Source: Corylus avellana
Taxonomy: Eukaryota > Streptophyta > Magnoliopsida > Fagales > Betulaceae
Assembly (NCBI RefSeq): GCF_901000735.1
Contig: NC_081550.1
Location: forward strand, 12,651,383 to 12,715,382
DNA length: 64,000 nucleotides
Direction: 5' to 3'
This document shows positions 34,463 through 47,303 of this stretch, piece by piece. Numbering within the stretch: the first letter of the stretch is position 1; every line of letters begins with the position of its first letter. The notes beneath the pieces are model-generated. The model saw only the letters and a list, made by a program, of their open reading frames with translations, made no database searches and had not been told where the DNA came from. A program made the position numbers and the translations under genes.

Positions 34463-36998
34463 CTACCCCTGAGGTGCGCCAGAGAGAATTGGGCCGCCCA
34501 TAAACGACCCATGCTTTCTGAAGGCTGGAATGCTGAGGGATCGTTTTCTCATTTTGACATTTCCAGAAGGCATTTTCCTCTCATTCTTCCCCATGAGCAA
34601 GGAGTAAGTGCACAGCTCCGACAAAGGCTCGCTTTTAGTTCTAAGGAAGAGCTCTAGGTTTTGGCGATATTTATCCCCTTGCATGCCCATTGATTGCTCG
34701 CTAGAAACGGGCACAACCTTATCTTTGGCCTCCTCATCATCATCTGACCAATACCCATTCTCCTGCACGTCCTGCATTGCTAGATCATCATACTCTTCAT
34801 CCGATTTCGTAGACTCCTCGTCAACTGAACCAATCTGTGTAGCATAAAAAATATAAATTAATGCATAATTAACAAGGTTTCAAACATTTATACTCTAATT
34901 GCCAGAGATACATATATAGTCAGATCATATGCTACATATAACTTTCGTGTTGTGGGAGTTCTCAGTATGATTCCAGTTATTCCCTTTCAACTTTCAATGT
35001 AAGCCGGTGATTTATTTAATATACATACGAAATCCATACCTCTTCAAGGACCTCTTTGTCATCATCATCACTTAGATCATCATCACTACCTGCCTCGTGT
35101 GGATCATCAATCTCTTCATCACTGCCATGCACTGAGAGTTCCTCCTTGAGCTGAACAAAAAGCAAACAATTAAAAACCCAAGCAGATAGCGGTCCATCTA
35201 TCTAAAACTGCTAAATGTTATCTTATAGCCAATACAGTTTACCCATATCACAAAATTCAACAATGGCTCAACTACAAGCTTGGTTCTTCAATTTACATTC
35301 GTTTTGTGTAACTGGTCATACTCCCAGACAGAGGGACCGAACCATAATCAAGTTTCCTAAAAATATAAAAACATTGGTGTTCGAGAATACCTCTTTGGAA
35401 GGGCCATCAGATATTCTCGGTGAGCTGCAAAAGGAAGAAAAGTATCTACTACCAGTATCAGTCCCGTCAGCCCTTGACTCATCAACGCTTCCAGCACGAC
35501 TAGTGCCACCATCACTGGGCCAGGCACTGATCCCATAGAGACCAAACTGAAGATTAACCGGCTCAGCCTTTCCAATCGGAGTCCCATGGCCCAAAATTGG
35601 CTTCCCGTTACTATCAACTGAATCAACAGGCCAAGCCTTTGCTACAGATCCATCAGTATTAACAAGAGCCATGAGATGCCTGAAGGAACCTTTCCTCTGA
35701 AGCAGTTGAAACATCCCCTTGGAGCTCAATGAATTGGCGGCACATTGGTTCCTGTACTCCTCATCAATCACAGTAACAGTATTTGTGGTAGGATCATAAA
35801 GCTGCTCCCCAGCCTCACGCCTCCGAAGGCAGCTGAAGACAGTAGCATGGATGGCTGCTACACTCCTGTCAACATTGGTATTGTTTATTTTGGGGACAAG
35901 ATGCTTGTCAGCCCGCTTACAGAGGTATTCTTGGATTGTTCTGATATTTCGAATATACTTTACATATTTATTTTTTGCTGGGTCCAGTGTCATATACTTG
36001 GCACGGACTGCAAATCGCTCCAAGTGTTTGTCCTCATTAGTGATATATATCATGAACGGTATGATAGAAGGATGTTTCTTCATAAGCCCCATCTGCAGAT
36101 CAGGATCAAAGTTTGTTTATTTAGGAAAAATAAATGTAGATAAAACTTTTGTATCAAGGGAAGACAGCTTGTGAAAAAATAATGGAAGAATTTACGTACC
36201 ACAAAATTAAGGCTCAAGTGAACACCTTCAACAACTACCGACTCTTTTCGCTCTTCCCATGCAGTGATCAGCCGATCAAGACTGTCAATTACCATCTCAC
36301 TTTGTGCTTTAAATCCTTCAATGGCCATCTGCTTTGGACTGATCAATTCAGTTGTACTGGAACCCACCTCAGATGACCGAGTATCAGATCTCCCAGCGGT
36401 TGAACCATCAGATAGTTCATCCTTAGGATGTGAGCGTGAAATGCCTGCCAATTTTTTTGCTTTCCTTTTGGCCTTTGCTTCTGCAACAGCCACCGGATCC
36501 AAGAACTCCCCCGCATGGTAGGTTGAAGCCCAGAGTAGAGGGTTTTGCTTCTCATCTACAAAACTCCTCATCATATGCCGAATAGAATCAGTTGATATAA
36601 CTGTTGTAATTCCCAATCTGCTACCCTGAGAGACAAAATGGATAATGCTCAGATTTTTGAATCATGGAAATGTTGAGAAACAAAGCACCTATGCATGAAA
36701 ATCAAATTTGCACATCTTTTCTTACAAACTTAAAAGTAATATGCCATCCTAAAAAATAAAATAAAAAACAAATGACACCATAAGTGGATACACTATAAAC
36801 CATAATTGCGACAACTAAAAGTAGTGTACTCAGCACACATACCAGCAATGCTGACAAAGTAGACTTGCCACAGCCACTAGTGCCACACAACAGTACAGTT
36901 ACAGATTCCTTCCTTTCTCGGATTCTGCAAAGAGAAAATATTATCATATAAATTATATAATGATATAAATCAGGCATAGCACATTGCAAGGAAAAAGA

Positions 36999-37042
<44 letters not shown>

Positions 37043-40000
37043 CCTGTTAACTTGTTCATTAAAAATGGGTAAGCCTTCTTCATCACACTTTACTGCTGAC
37101 CTGATATGGTTTCTTCTTATCTCAGTGAGATAATTATCCCACCAATTTCTAAGAGTACCAGAAAATCCAGTAGCAAGTAAATCCACAATATCAGCTTGGC
37201 TTTTATTGTGGTTAGTAAGATAGGCATTGGCAACCATGGACATATGATTCATCTTATTAAGCAGTTCTTGCTCAGATAAACCATCAATATTCCATTCATA
37301 CAATTTATCAACCGAGACAGAAAATTGAGATTGGATAAATCTTTCTTCAAATTGTAAATCAGGAGGAGTTGGTTTTGGATAAAAATTTTTAGCCAAATTG
37401 AAAGATCTGGATCCGTCAAAGATCCTTTGGAGTTTTGGCTCCATGTCAATCTTACCAAAGTTTTGTTCAAGTATTTTAATATCAGAATCAGTAGTATCAT
37501 GAGAAATCTCAGAATCAGAAGAAGAAGCTTTTTCAATAGCAAAATTCTGTCCAGAAGAACTGGCACGAGCAGTAGTCAACTCAGAAAGTAATTGGTTTAC
37601 TTTCTCAAGGTTCATTTGAGAAGTAGTTTTCAAACCAGAAGATTTCTTTAAATCAAGAAGAGAAATCAGAGGTTTTTCAATCTTAGAAGGGGTAGAAACA
37701 ATTTTTGACTCAGTAGAGGGAGAGAGAATCTTCTCTTCAATACGATCTAATTGTTGTCCTATAATATGAAGAGATTGAGAAACAAAATTACTTTGTTCGA
37801 TTATTTTCCTATTGTTATCAATAGGATCCTTATCCGGAGTTTTGAAAGGGGAACATTTAAGTTGTATATATATATATATATTCCTTGAAAGGAAACTAAT
37901 CTCCATACAGCCTGTATTAAGGACCTTGTCCTGAGATAAAGCTACAATACGATAACAAGACTATGGGTGTGGTTTCATTCCTATTGGAGCCAAAGTTTCA
38001 GCTTGAGAGAAAGCCAAGACTTTCTTTTCCAAAGTGTATTAGCTCAAAGTATTATCAATTAAAGTTGAGAGCACAGGCACCAGAATGAGAGAAGTGGGAG
38101 GGGTAACCTTATCCAAAAAATCAGACTGAAAAAGTTTGGAAATGGTGCAAAAAATATGACAAGAATCATAATGCACTTCCCCAAACTTCCCTAGGAATTT
38201 CTTCACACTTATTATATGAGCATTGCAAACAGTTTTCAGGAGCTAGTTTTTTCAGCCTAAGCTAAATTTCCAAGTGACTTGATTCAGAGCATCCTACTGT
38301 ACTAATTTCTTTCCATCCAAATAAAATCCATAACTCCAATCCGCAGCTTTTAACTTCTAATTAAACCGAAACGACATCTCATAATTGACCAAAAAACGCA
38401 TTATAATCAAAATAAGCCACCATCCAGTGCACATAACAACTAAGCCCAAAACACCCAACTATTTGAAGAGAAACATGTCTGAAGCATAAGCAGTCAATGG
38501 GATTCATTGAAAAAAAAAAAAGCATTAGCAGTCAATGGGACAAGACCAGCAATAAAAACACAACTAGAGCTAAGATCAAGATGACAATGGCACTTGTTGT
38601 ACATAAGGGTTAAATTGGAAAGGAGTAACAAGTGTTTTAAAAGGCTTTATTAACTAAGGTATGTATTGCATTTATACGTGTAGCCATGATACCGTGCAAC
38701 TGAGAAATTGCCTTGATGATTCATTATTCCACTCCAATTTTTTTGAGGCTAAGATCATATTGACTCCTTTTTTCAGGAGTCATTAGCAAATCTGCTCACA
38801 CATCAAGGGAAAAAGAAAGGAGGATGCTGAAGCTAAGTATTGAATTTATAGGTGTAGCCATGATATCGTGCAGCTGAGACCATGCCATGGTGATTCCTTA
38901 TTCCACTACAATTTTTGGGAGGCTAAGATCATATTGACTACTTTTTTCAGTATTCATTGGTAAATCTACCCACACATAAAGGGAAAGAGTATGGAGGATG
39001 CTGAAGGTGGCAGCCCAAAAGAAAACTTAAGTGATATTCTCTCCATCAGCCACCAAGCAGTAATTGTGATCATAACAAGAAAATGGAGACAAACGTGGTT
39101 TGGAAAAAACCCAAGTTCCATAAAAAATCTTTGTGGGAGAAAATCATCACTTTTAAAGCTCAATCAGAAGGTCAGCAACAAATTACTCATTTGATGGGCA
39201 TGTCTCATGAAAAAGTGCCTCTCACTAGCGCATCTATGGTTGTGGCAAGATCAGTGCTAGTTTCATATCAACTGGATTTATAACACATATTCATTTATAA
39301 GTTAGAAGAACAGAGCTTATGGTCATGGTCTAAATTCCAAAGACTACCGTTGTTTTCCCTTGAGACAGACCAAAGGTGCCACAGAAAAGAAATATACATC
39401 AAAAGTTCTTATGGTTGTTTCAACTGAAACATTGATTGTCACGGTAAGATTACTATCTCTATCAGTCCTGTGGCCCAAAAATTGCAAATTATTGCTCAAA
39501 GTAAGAAGATTAGCATGATGAGCAAAATTGAATATACTTATATAACCTAGGTCAAGAATCATTTAAGTTTTTAGTAAAAACTAAACTCCAATATATATAT
39601 ACAAACAGAAAATCTGAGCTGGCAAGATATCAAATCCATTCTGCTACTCGGAGATAAAAAAAATAATAATAATAATAATTAAAAAAAAAAAGACACAACC
39701 AGGGAAAGTACATAACGACATGAATATTTTGCATTTTTTTTATTAGAATTCACACTTCACAAAGATGAAAAACATCCATTCTGGGCACATCTAAATAGGC
39801 TAAGAAAACATTAGATCATAACCTAAAATTATTTACAAAAAAAAAAAATCATAGGTCTATCCAGGCCAACTATAACTATGTCCAGGATTCAACAAGAACT
39901 TAATCTCCAGCAATAGCCCATGATATGCAATGGCAAGTCCATAACACAAGCAACGTCAAAGACAAAAATATATGCATATTGCCATAATTATGCTCAATGC

Positions 40001-41925
40001 TCATATTGCATGTTGCATATATATATATATATGAAGAAACACTTAATATTGCCACAATTATGCTCAATGCTCATATTGCATGTTGCATACATATGAAAAA
40101 CACAGATTACACCAAACAATCTACACTCATGGAAGCCATCAAAATAGAATTCCTGCAGAGGATATGCAGATTCCATGACTTTCAGCATTTTCTAAGGTGA
40201 GTATAGACTGAAATATATTCCCAAAAGATGTAAGATTTTAATGTACCTGCACGCCAAAACCAAATCCTGCCTCTGGTTGGGACCCACATACTTATATTCA
40301 GCCAGGGCATCACAAACAACGTCTAGGAAAGTTTTTCTTCTTACAAGCATAGTTGTCCTTCGTTTGTACAATTCAAATGGTACGCTCTTACTTCTATCCT
40401 CTTTCACTGCAGCCATAGGGTTGCCTGCCTCTGTTTTACCTGAGCAACCACTGGTAGGACAACCATCTACCTTCTCAAGACCTACTGAAGCATCCAATCT
40501 TGATGTTCCCATTACTTCTGGAGACAAAGCATCACTTGGGTTTTCACTTCTGATCAATACAAAAACTCGTTGGCTTATCTGATTAGAGGAAAATACATTC
40601 AGAAAAAGAGCTAAATTATTTAGTAAAAGCATGGGAATCAATCATGTGAACTCACTAATCACCAAAAAAAAAGGTACTAGTTTAATGTGGCAGAAACTCG
40701 CTCAAATTGCCATCATGCATGAATAAAATATTAGGCAATATGACTCCAAACTAGAGGACCAATACTTTTAAACTGAGTGGTTACTAAAATAAACCCTTTC
40801 CATGCAATATTGATTTTCCCATTGGAATGGAACCTAGAAACAAAGCTTTGGGTGCTGAATTACATGAATACATCAACCTGATCTGCCTATACAACGCTTT
40901 AAAATTCAAGTACAGAGATCCAAATCCGGGAGGAGAAATCAACTACAGAGAAAAAAAAAAAAAGTAGTTCTAAAAGAAAACTTCAGATATGATAGGAATT
41001 TTTATAGGTATAAATTCAGTAAGACTAAAGATACTGACAGCCTAGACAGAGCACTAAATGTTTTTTCATTAGCTAATAGCACGGTAAAACATTCAATCAT
41101 GGTTCAGCCAAATAAATTCATAACAACGCTTATAAAAATTGGATCACAATTTTTTTTTTTTTATGAATAAGAATTGGATCACTTATGCTTTAGATTATTA
41201 AGAAGACTGATAATTTGCATTAGTGAAAAAAAATAGGAGGCAGCACCAATGACTATTCATGTTACCACAATAGTCGATGGCTGCATCAACGAAATGAATC
41301 GAGTCAAAGACGGTACAAGGACAACATGAAGGCCATAAACATGGCTTTTTACCTATAAAACAAACATCAGGAAAAACAAAAAAAAAAGGACCAAATCTTC
41401 AAGAATAGCATTATGCAATCCTAAGTTGGCACGACAAACAATAGAACCATTTTGGCCAGATGTTCAGCAAAACCAATTGTAGGGTTGAAGACTTTGGGAA
41501 ATGAGATTCAGAAATTTCACAGAACACAAAACGTACAACCCAGATCCACAACCGTAAATCAACTTCCAAATCATATAAAAGCACACCCCTACTCCTTAAT
41601 TTATTGAACTCCAACTATCCAAACGAAAAAGCGACCCAAAATTAACCAAAAAATCCTTAACAAAAAAACAAAAATCAAAAGTTCTCCAACGTCCAAAAAA
41701 AAAAAAAAAAAAGGAATTAAAATTGAATTACAAAGAAGGAAATCGTAGATAATTATGAAACCGTAAATCATGTGGTACCTTAAACGCATGTCGCGCTTTA
41801 CATCCCATGAGCTGCAGAGTGCTCTGCAGAACCGGACGCGTGTACCTAAAGGACTCTTTACCTTTCTCTCTCTTGTCTTCTTCATCCTCCACCACTATGT
41901 ACAGAACTTTCGCCACCTCCGCCAT
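34463..41925 (-). CDS. LPA1: P-loop NTPase domain protein, LPA1 / 2-phosphoglycerate kinase-like; seven coding exons, 723 aa
   Basis: Homologue of the plant LPA1 family (2-phosphoglycerate kinase-related), linked in rice to seed phytic-acid content; its exact substrate is not settled. Exons, minus strand: 41925-41779, 40578-40247, 36924-36843, 36625-36200, 36092-35391, 35150-35040, 34834-34463. All introns are GT-AG and phases join without a shift (2172 bases, 724 codons with stop). The N terminus [12 protein letters not shown] is family-typical. A Walker A motif, GTSGCGKST, lies at about residues 174-182, encoded by the short third exon. [12 protein letters not shown] and EGVHLSLNF follow in exon 4, and [20 protein letters not shown] in exon 5. 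The C-terminal 160 residues are acidic and serine-rich. Length fits the family. Intron 2 (3.3 kb) holds a viral-like insert. All exons look intact, so the gene is probably functional. Confidence 0.93.
36999..38045 (-). pseudogene. Endogenous pararetrovirus-like capsid fragment in LPA1 intron 2
   Basis: A 317-codon open stretch (37906-36953) contains [17 protein letters not shown], then VANAYLTNH and [20 protein letters not shown], a pattern I associate with the capsid region of plant endogenous caulimovirid-like elements. A gag of another retroelement is possible. The same frame extends upstream to about 38045 with at least two stops. The insert is bordered by (TA)n tracts at 37007-37040 and 37865-37881; the left tract is read through by the open frame and is not viral. 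No polymerase, movement or protease part is visible. It is a decayed fragment inside an intron and would be spliced out. Confidence 0.5.
38657..39007. repeat. Tandem duplication of about 175 bp in LPA1 intron 2
   Basis: Two diverged copies (about 38657-38834 and 38835-39007) share GTGTAGCCATGAT, TATTCCACT, GGCTAAGATCATATTGACT and GGAGGATGCTGAAG. No coding potential. A second, smaller direct repeat (about 72 bp) lies at about 39975-40090, around GCTCATATTGCATGTTGCAT. Confidence 0.75.
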
Positions 41926-42600
41926 TGTCTACGCAAACAAATTCAAATTCAAATTCAAATTCAATCACACAAACCAAACCCAAACAAAGCTCTCAAGCAC
42001 GCCAATAAATTTTAATTTTTTTAGTGAAACAACAAAAAAGAAGAGATCATACATAAAATATTCACAGAAAGTAATTGAGAAAAAGGTTTGGTGATGACAT
42101 TTCAATGATAGGGGCTATTAAGGCACGTTTAAAACATGAATCCAGGAAAGATCACAGAATTGGCCGAGAAAGAGAAAGAAAATAAGAGAAGATTGAGAGG
42201 CAGAGGAAGTATGAGGAGAGGGAGAGAATTCGGCGGCAATGCGGATGAAACCGGAGAACAATGAGAGAAGGTAGAAACGGAGTTTGAAGCAAGGCGAGGA
42301 GATCGAACCTGAGAATAGGAATCGAAGAAATTTGGACGCTCGGATGGGAAGGAAAAGGAACAAAAGGGGGGCTAGGGTTTAGTAGGCGCTACGATCCGCC
42401 ATTTGAAGCGCTTGGCGTCGCAACACGACCTCGGCATTCTCTGTCACCTGGTCTCCACGCATCGCACCGAGCGACCCTCCACGAGTCTCTCTCCTTTTCT
42501 TTTTCTCTTTTGGCACCTTCTTTCTCTTTCTCTCTCTCTCTCTTCTTTCTCTTTCTCTCTCTCTCTCAAGACAAGTATTCAAATTACGGATTTGGCCTTC
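41926..42600 (-). promoter_or_regulatory. LPA1 5' UTR, probable leader intron and promoter region
   Basis: Upstream of the ATG (41925-41923) the minus strand ends in GCGTAG|ACA, a possible acceptor, and a possible donor CAG|GTTCGATC lies at about 42310. This suggests a leader intron of about 380 bases. A telo-box, AAACCCTA (minus strand, 42380-42373), sits near the likely transcription start. Long CT/GA tracts at 42480-42568 lie upstream. No clear TATA box. These are inferences from sequence, without transcript data. Confidence 0.5.
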
Positions 42601-43501
42601 GTTCGGTGCCTGAATTTCAATCCCGGCCACGGTGGGTGGGTCCGACTCTGGACACGGCAACCGATGAGTAGGCGAGTTGTAATATTGATGCAGTTGCGGG
42701 GGTGATTGTGTTTGTGTTGACCATGTTTAGTCATGCAAGAAGGGGATCGGGTTCTTCTTCGTATTTAAGGAGGGAAAGCGGATTAAAGGACTGGACCAAT
42801 TGAATTTCTAGGTTTTTTGGTTAACTAATTTTGTTGGAAAGAGACATTTTAGCCAACTGTCCAATTAATTATCAACGCACATGGTAACTTGGTAAGATAC
42901 CATGGATCATAATAAAGGCTTAGGCTAAATTATATATATATATATATATATTTTAAAATGGATCCACACTATTGACATCGTTTTCATTTTTCATGAGATG
43001 TGGTTTCTAACCGATTGAGCTATCCCTTAAAAATAATTCGTCTCTATTTTGAGAGTTGGAGTCAATTTGTTCATTCTTTCTAAATTAGTCATTAAGTTGG
43101 AATGAAAAACAAATGAAATAACTAAATTGGTCTTTTATAGTCAAAACAAATGTAAAATGATTGTCCTAGCTTAAGGGCAATTTAGTTGTTTTACATGATT
43201 CTCGGTCTAGCTTAACAGTTAGTGTGAATGGAGGGACAAATTGACAGTAAAACGTATTAATAGGGTCTGAGTTATATTGACTTAATTTAAAAGAAGATAA
43301 ATAACACGTAAATGATAGTTTAGGGACGAAAAATATAAATTATCTGTTGGAACAATTTTCCGTCTAACCATTTCTGGTATGATGTGAATAACACGTTCTT
43401 CAAGGTGTTCTTCGCATTCCCACGATAGCTGCAAAATTACAATAATGTCAAATCAAAAGTTATGCATGCATCTATGCTAGAAAAACTCTGATCCCTAAAT
43501 T
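42601..43501. other. Intergenic DNA with a (TA)n run
   Basis: A (TA)n microsatellite lies at about 42933-42951. A short stretch at about 43340-43440 weakly resembles the Tat-type LTR (TTGGAACA..., GTTCTTCGC, TGCAAAAT). Nothing else recognised. Confidence 0.5.
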
Positions 43502-44344
43502 TAGGAGTGAAAGGGGAGTTAGTAAAAACTAACCGTCTATGTTGTTAATCCCCTAGACAGTTAACTAGCGATTGAGTCTTGCTATTTGGATGCTAAAAAT
43601 CAGACAAGTGTTTGCCAAAGTCTAATGTGGCTTTATTAAAAAAAAATAATAATAAAATAAAAATCATAGAAATCTCTCTCTCTTCCCCTATTTCGTATTT
43701 TTTTGTTAGTTAAATTTTTATTTTAATATTTAGTTTCTAATGCCTCAAAACTTGTTTTTAAATTCAAAACTAAAACCTAAGGGTGGAAATTTAACCCTTT
43801 AAGGATGGTATCACACAAAAGGGATTCAATCATCCTAAATTTAGTGCTAATGTCTCAAATTTTGTGCTAATATTTCAAATTTGTATTCCCTTTTAATGTT
43901 TATCTTCTTTAATTAAAATTTAAAAAAATAAAAATAAAAAAAACATTGTAAATGTCTGACGCTTGGCTGCCTCATGGCAGCCGTAAATCTCTACTCCTAG
44001 CGATTAGCAATTAATAACTTAATAACCACTAACCACTTTTTAAATAAAAAATTAAAAAAAAAATAAAAAGTTAAATATTGGGGAAACTTTAGTAAGCGCC
44101 CCTGAACTTCCAACCAATTTGACAAGCACCTCCTGAATTACCAAAACTCTCACTTAGGCCATCTGAACTTTGATTTACTCTCACTTTGGACCCTTCTATT
44201 AGTTTTTAACGTTAAAGTTAAACAGTTTGACTTTTTATGCATATTTTACTCTCAACCAAAACTATGTTATTTTGAACTCCAAAACTACACCGTTTTGGGC
44301 TTCAAAACTATATCACCACCCAACCCAAAACGACGTCGTTTTGA

Positions 44345-44557
44345 NNNNNNNNNNNNNNNNNNNNNNNNNNNNNNNNNNNNNNNNNNNNNNNNNNNNNNNN
44401 NNNNNNNNNNNNNNNNNNNNNNNNNNNNNNNNNNNNNNNNNNNNNNNNNNNNNNNNNNNNNNNNNNNNNNNNNNNNNNNNNNNNNNNNNNNNNNNNNNNN
44501 NNNNNNNNNNNNNNNNNNNNNNNNNNNNNNNNNNNNNNNNNNNNNNNNNNNNNNNNN
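44345..44557. other. Assembly gap (N)
   Basis: 213 undetermined bases inside the Mutator-like element, next to self-complementary G/C-rich sequence that is hard to assemble. Confidence 0.99.
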
Positions 44558-44718
44558 GGGAGCTTTTGGAGGTGGTCTGGGGCTGGGGGTGGTTTCAGCC
44601 ACATACGGCCTGTATGGGGTGGTCGAAACCACCCCAACCCCTTGGGGGTGGTACGGCCATCCCAAAACACCTGATCCCCTTTTCTTTTTTTTTTCTTTTT
44701 TGGCCTTTTGGGGGTGGC

Positions 44719-44851
44719 NNNNNNNNNNNNNNNNNNNNNNNNNNNNNNNNNNNNNNNNNNNNNNNNNNNNNNNNNNNNNNNNNNNNNNNNNNNNNNNNNN
44801 NNNNNNNNNNNNNNNNNNNNNNNNNNNNNNNNNNNNNNNNNNNNNNNNNNN
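44719..44851. other. Assembly gap (N)
   Basis: 133 undetermined bases, second gap in the same element. Confidence 0.99.
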
Positions 44852-45119
44852 TGCTTTGCTTTTCTTAAAACGACGTCGTTTTGGGCTGGGTAGGTGTTGT
44901 AGTTTTAGGGCACAAAACAGTCTAGTTTTGGGGTGAGGGTAAAATGAGCATAAAAAGTCAAACTATTTGACTTTAACGTTGAAAACTAACAGAAGGGCCC
45001 AAAGTGAGAGCAAACCAAAGTTCAGAGAGCCTAAGTGAAAGTTTTGAAAATTCATGGGATATTTGTCAAATCGGCTGGAACTTCAGGAGGCTTAGTGATG
45101 TTTCCTTTTAAATATTTTT

Positions 45120-45447
45120 GGGGAAACTTCACTTTAAATTCCTGAACTACCGCATGTTTTGAGAAGATCCCCAAAAATTCAAAAACTCTCAATTTACATC
45201 TATGAACCTTCAATTTCAATCAATTTACCCCCACCATTAGCTTTAGTTGTTAACTTCTAACAGAAATGTTTAAAAATACCAAATTACCCTTCGATTTTTT
45301 TTTTTTAAATGAAATTAAGGGTAAATTTGAAATTTTTTAAAAAGTCAGTGGTATAAACATAATTTTATCACTTTTAACATTTAAAGTCTGATGGAAGGGT
45401 AAATTGATTGAAATTGAAAGTTCAAGGGTTTAAAATGAAGTTTCTCC
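45120..45447. mobile_element. MITE of about 330 bp with long inverted repeats
   Basis: Left end GGGGAAACTTCACTTTAAA mirrors right end (reverse complement GGAGAAACTTCATTTTAAA). Inner blocks TCAATTTCAATCAATTTACC are mirrored as well. It lies three bases after the duplication of the previous element. I could not find a clean target duplication. Confidence 0.7.
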
Positions 45448-45796
45448 AAAAAAATTTTAATAAAAAAAAAAAAAAAAACCAAAACAACGTCGTTTTTATG
45501 GTAATATGATAATACCATACTACATACGACATCATTTCTAAATTTTTATATATATTTAAACACAAAAATGACGTCCTTTCATATATTTTTATATATATAA
45601 ATGTAATATATATTATATAATATACATAAAAGCGGTTAGAGGTTAACAGCTTTTTCAAAACCTAAAACCTCTAACCGTGATCGCCTAAGCGGTTAGCAGT
45701 TAGTTCGGTTAATAATTAGTGCAGTTAGTGCAGTTAACAATTAGTGCAGTTAGCGGACGGTTAATAACCGCCCACCTTTTTACCCCTACCTAAGTT

Positions 45797-47303
45797 AGTT
45801 CTTTTGATTCAAGTGTATGCTAAAAGTCAAATTATTCAGTATAGGGTTTATACCTAGTATAGGAGCCTATTCATTGGCTAGGATTAAGTTTTCTACTTCA
45901 ACTTGTCCTAGAAATGCCGAGAGTTATTGCATATTATTCTTTTGATGGATTAGTATTGATCTTGAGGCACATGATATATACAGTGACCTAATAGAGTGGA
46001 ATTATTCCCAACATTATCCAAAAGCATAAATAAATTATGTATCTTCTTCTCTTATCCACTACGAGTAAAATTTCTTGCTGGAGATAAAGAAAAGAAAAAG
46101 TAATCGTAAAATTTAGAATTTTACGACCGTGTTTGTACGGTAGGTATTGATTGGATTCATGTGAATCTTACTGATCCCTTAATTCTTAAAGAAGTTAAAA
46201 GGCTTTAACCAAGAAATAAAAGGCGTCAGGAAATAAATAAATAAAGTAAAAAGGCAATTATATATACCATGTATAGTAATTAATAAATATGTCTTGTGGA
46301 TAAAATCTATAAAAAAAAAAAAAAAACATACTAACAAGTATTCGACAACTAAATTATAAAATATTGTTAAATTTGGATGCTGAGTGTATATATAAATAGT
46401 TTTGTACGAGGCTCATGTCATTTTCCGTGTACCAATATTGGACGGAGTAGACCAAGCTGCTTATGAATTATGAGTCTTGCCAATGTCATCACTATATTTT
46501 TTATAATTCACTTCGTGGCTCTTTGTAAGTTGTGAGGGTTAATTAAACTCTCTTTCTAATTGAATTTGTTATGATTCCTGCAGCAATGCAACAATATTAT
46601 AATGAGGGTAACGCAGCTAATGCTATAGGGAAATGCTTTTGGTATTTTATTGTCTTTCTTTAATCCTTTTCAGTTGAGGCGACATTATTAAGAATGGATT
46701 GACAATGTCACTTCAACATAGAAAGATGAGAGAAGGACAATAAAATACCAAATAGCATTTCTCAATACTATATATTGTATTTTTATTTTACGATTCTAAA
46801 GTGATAGTCTAAAATAAACTTTATTAAAAAAGAAACTGATCAAAAGGTTAATTAGAATTGCCACATCGGTATGTTGAGATAAAATCTAGTTTCTAGCATT
46901 ACTCTTAAAAAAATACAACTATGACATTTGTTAGATCTATTTATTCGGTCATTGTGTCGATCATTCGGTAACGTTACCAAACGTTCGATGATAAACGCAA
47001 AACCTCCATTTTCAACAAAGATCCAAACTTTTCTTGGTTTAACACATCATAAGGCCTCCCTAAGTTATCACCCACAAACCTAACCTGCTGAAAATCTCTC
47101 ATGAAAAGAGAAGTATGTCCATCATTAAGGAAATACTAACTACCTCTAAACATGCATTAAAGCTTAACGTAAACTCAAACCCTTAACCTAGATCTACAAT
47201 ATAGAGCTAAAAAGGCTATGGAGATAACACTAACAAAAACTATACAAGCTAATAAAGTTAAACCAACAAGATAAAGGCTGGGATGTTACCTCTTGAAGAG
47301 AAT
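45797..47303. other. Intergenic DNA with one small MITE
   Basis: No gene recognised. An inverted-repeat element of about 147 bp lies at about 46624-46770 (GGGAAATGCTTTTGGTATTT mirrored by AAATACCAAATAGCATTTCT), possibly with a TA target site. Elsewhere only AT-rich sequence. Confidence 0.55.

Larger units (their letters stand above)
44080..45107. mobile_element. Mutator-like element with long inverted repeats and 9-bp duplication
   Basis: Terminal inverted repeats of about 200 bp (left GGGGAAACTTTAGTAAG...; right mirrors as AAGGAAACATCACTAAG...). Perfect 9-bp direct repeats TTAAATATT at 44071-44079 and 45108-45116. AAAACGACGTCGTTTT-type palindromes occur near both ends. The middle holds GGGGTGGT/ACCACCCC self-complementary sequence and two assembly gaps, so coding content cannot be judged. 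Confidence 0.82.
43502..45788. mobile_element. hAT-like non-autonomous element, 2.3 kb, hosting two other elements
   Basis: Ends are imperfect inverted repeats: left TAGGAGTGAAAGG..., right the reverse complement of TAGGGGTAAAAAGG..., both followed inside by GTTA/AACCG blocks. Flanking 8-bp repeats CCTAAATT (43494-43501) and CCTAAGTT (45789-45796) match at 7 of 8, as expected for hAT elements. No transposase is visible. Subterminal CGGTTAGCAGTTAG-type repeats lie near the right end (45690-45770). Confidence 0.75.

Noticed and set aside
40192..40641. 149-codon frame at the second LPA1 exon taken as a separate gene starting at its own Met
   Set aside because: The first 21 codons are intron; a clean acceptor at 40579/40578 joins the rest in phase to the exon at 41925-41779.
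42379..42660. 93-codon minus-strand frame with a RERERERR tract upstream of LPA1
   Set aside because: It is the translation of the (GA)n promoter tract; no family resemblance and no conserved start.
44227..44936. Long open frames spanning the two N runs
   Set aside because: They are open only because the gaps contain no stop codons; the real sequence is unknown.
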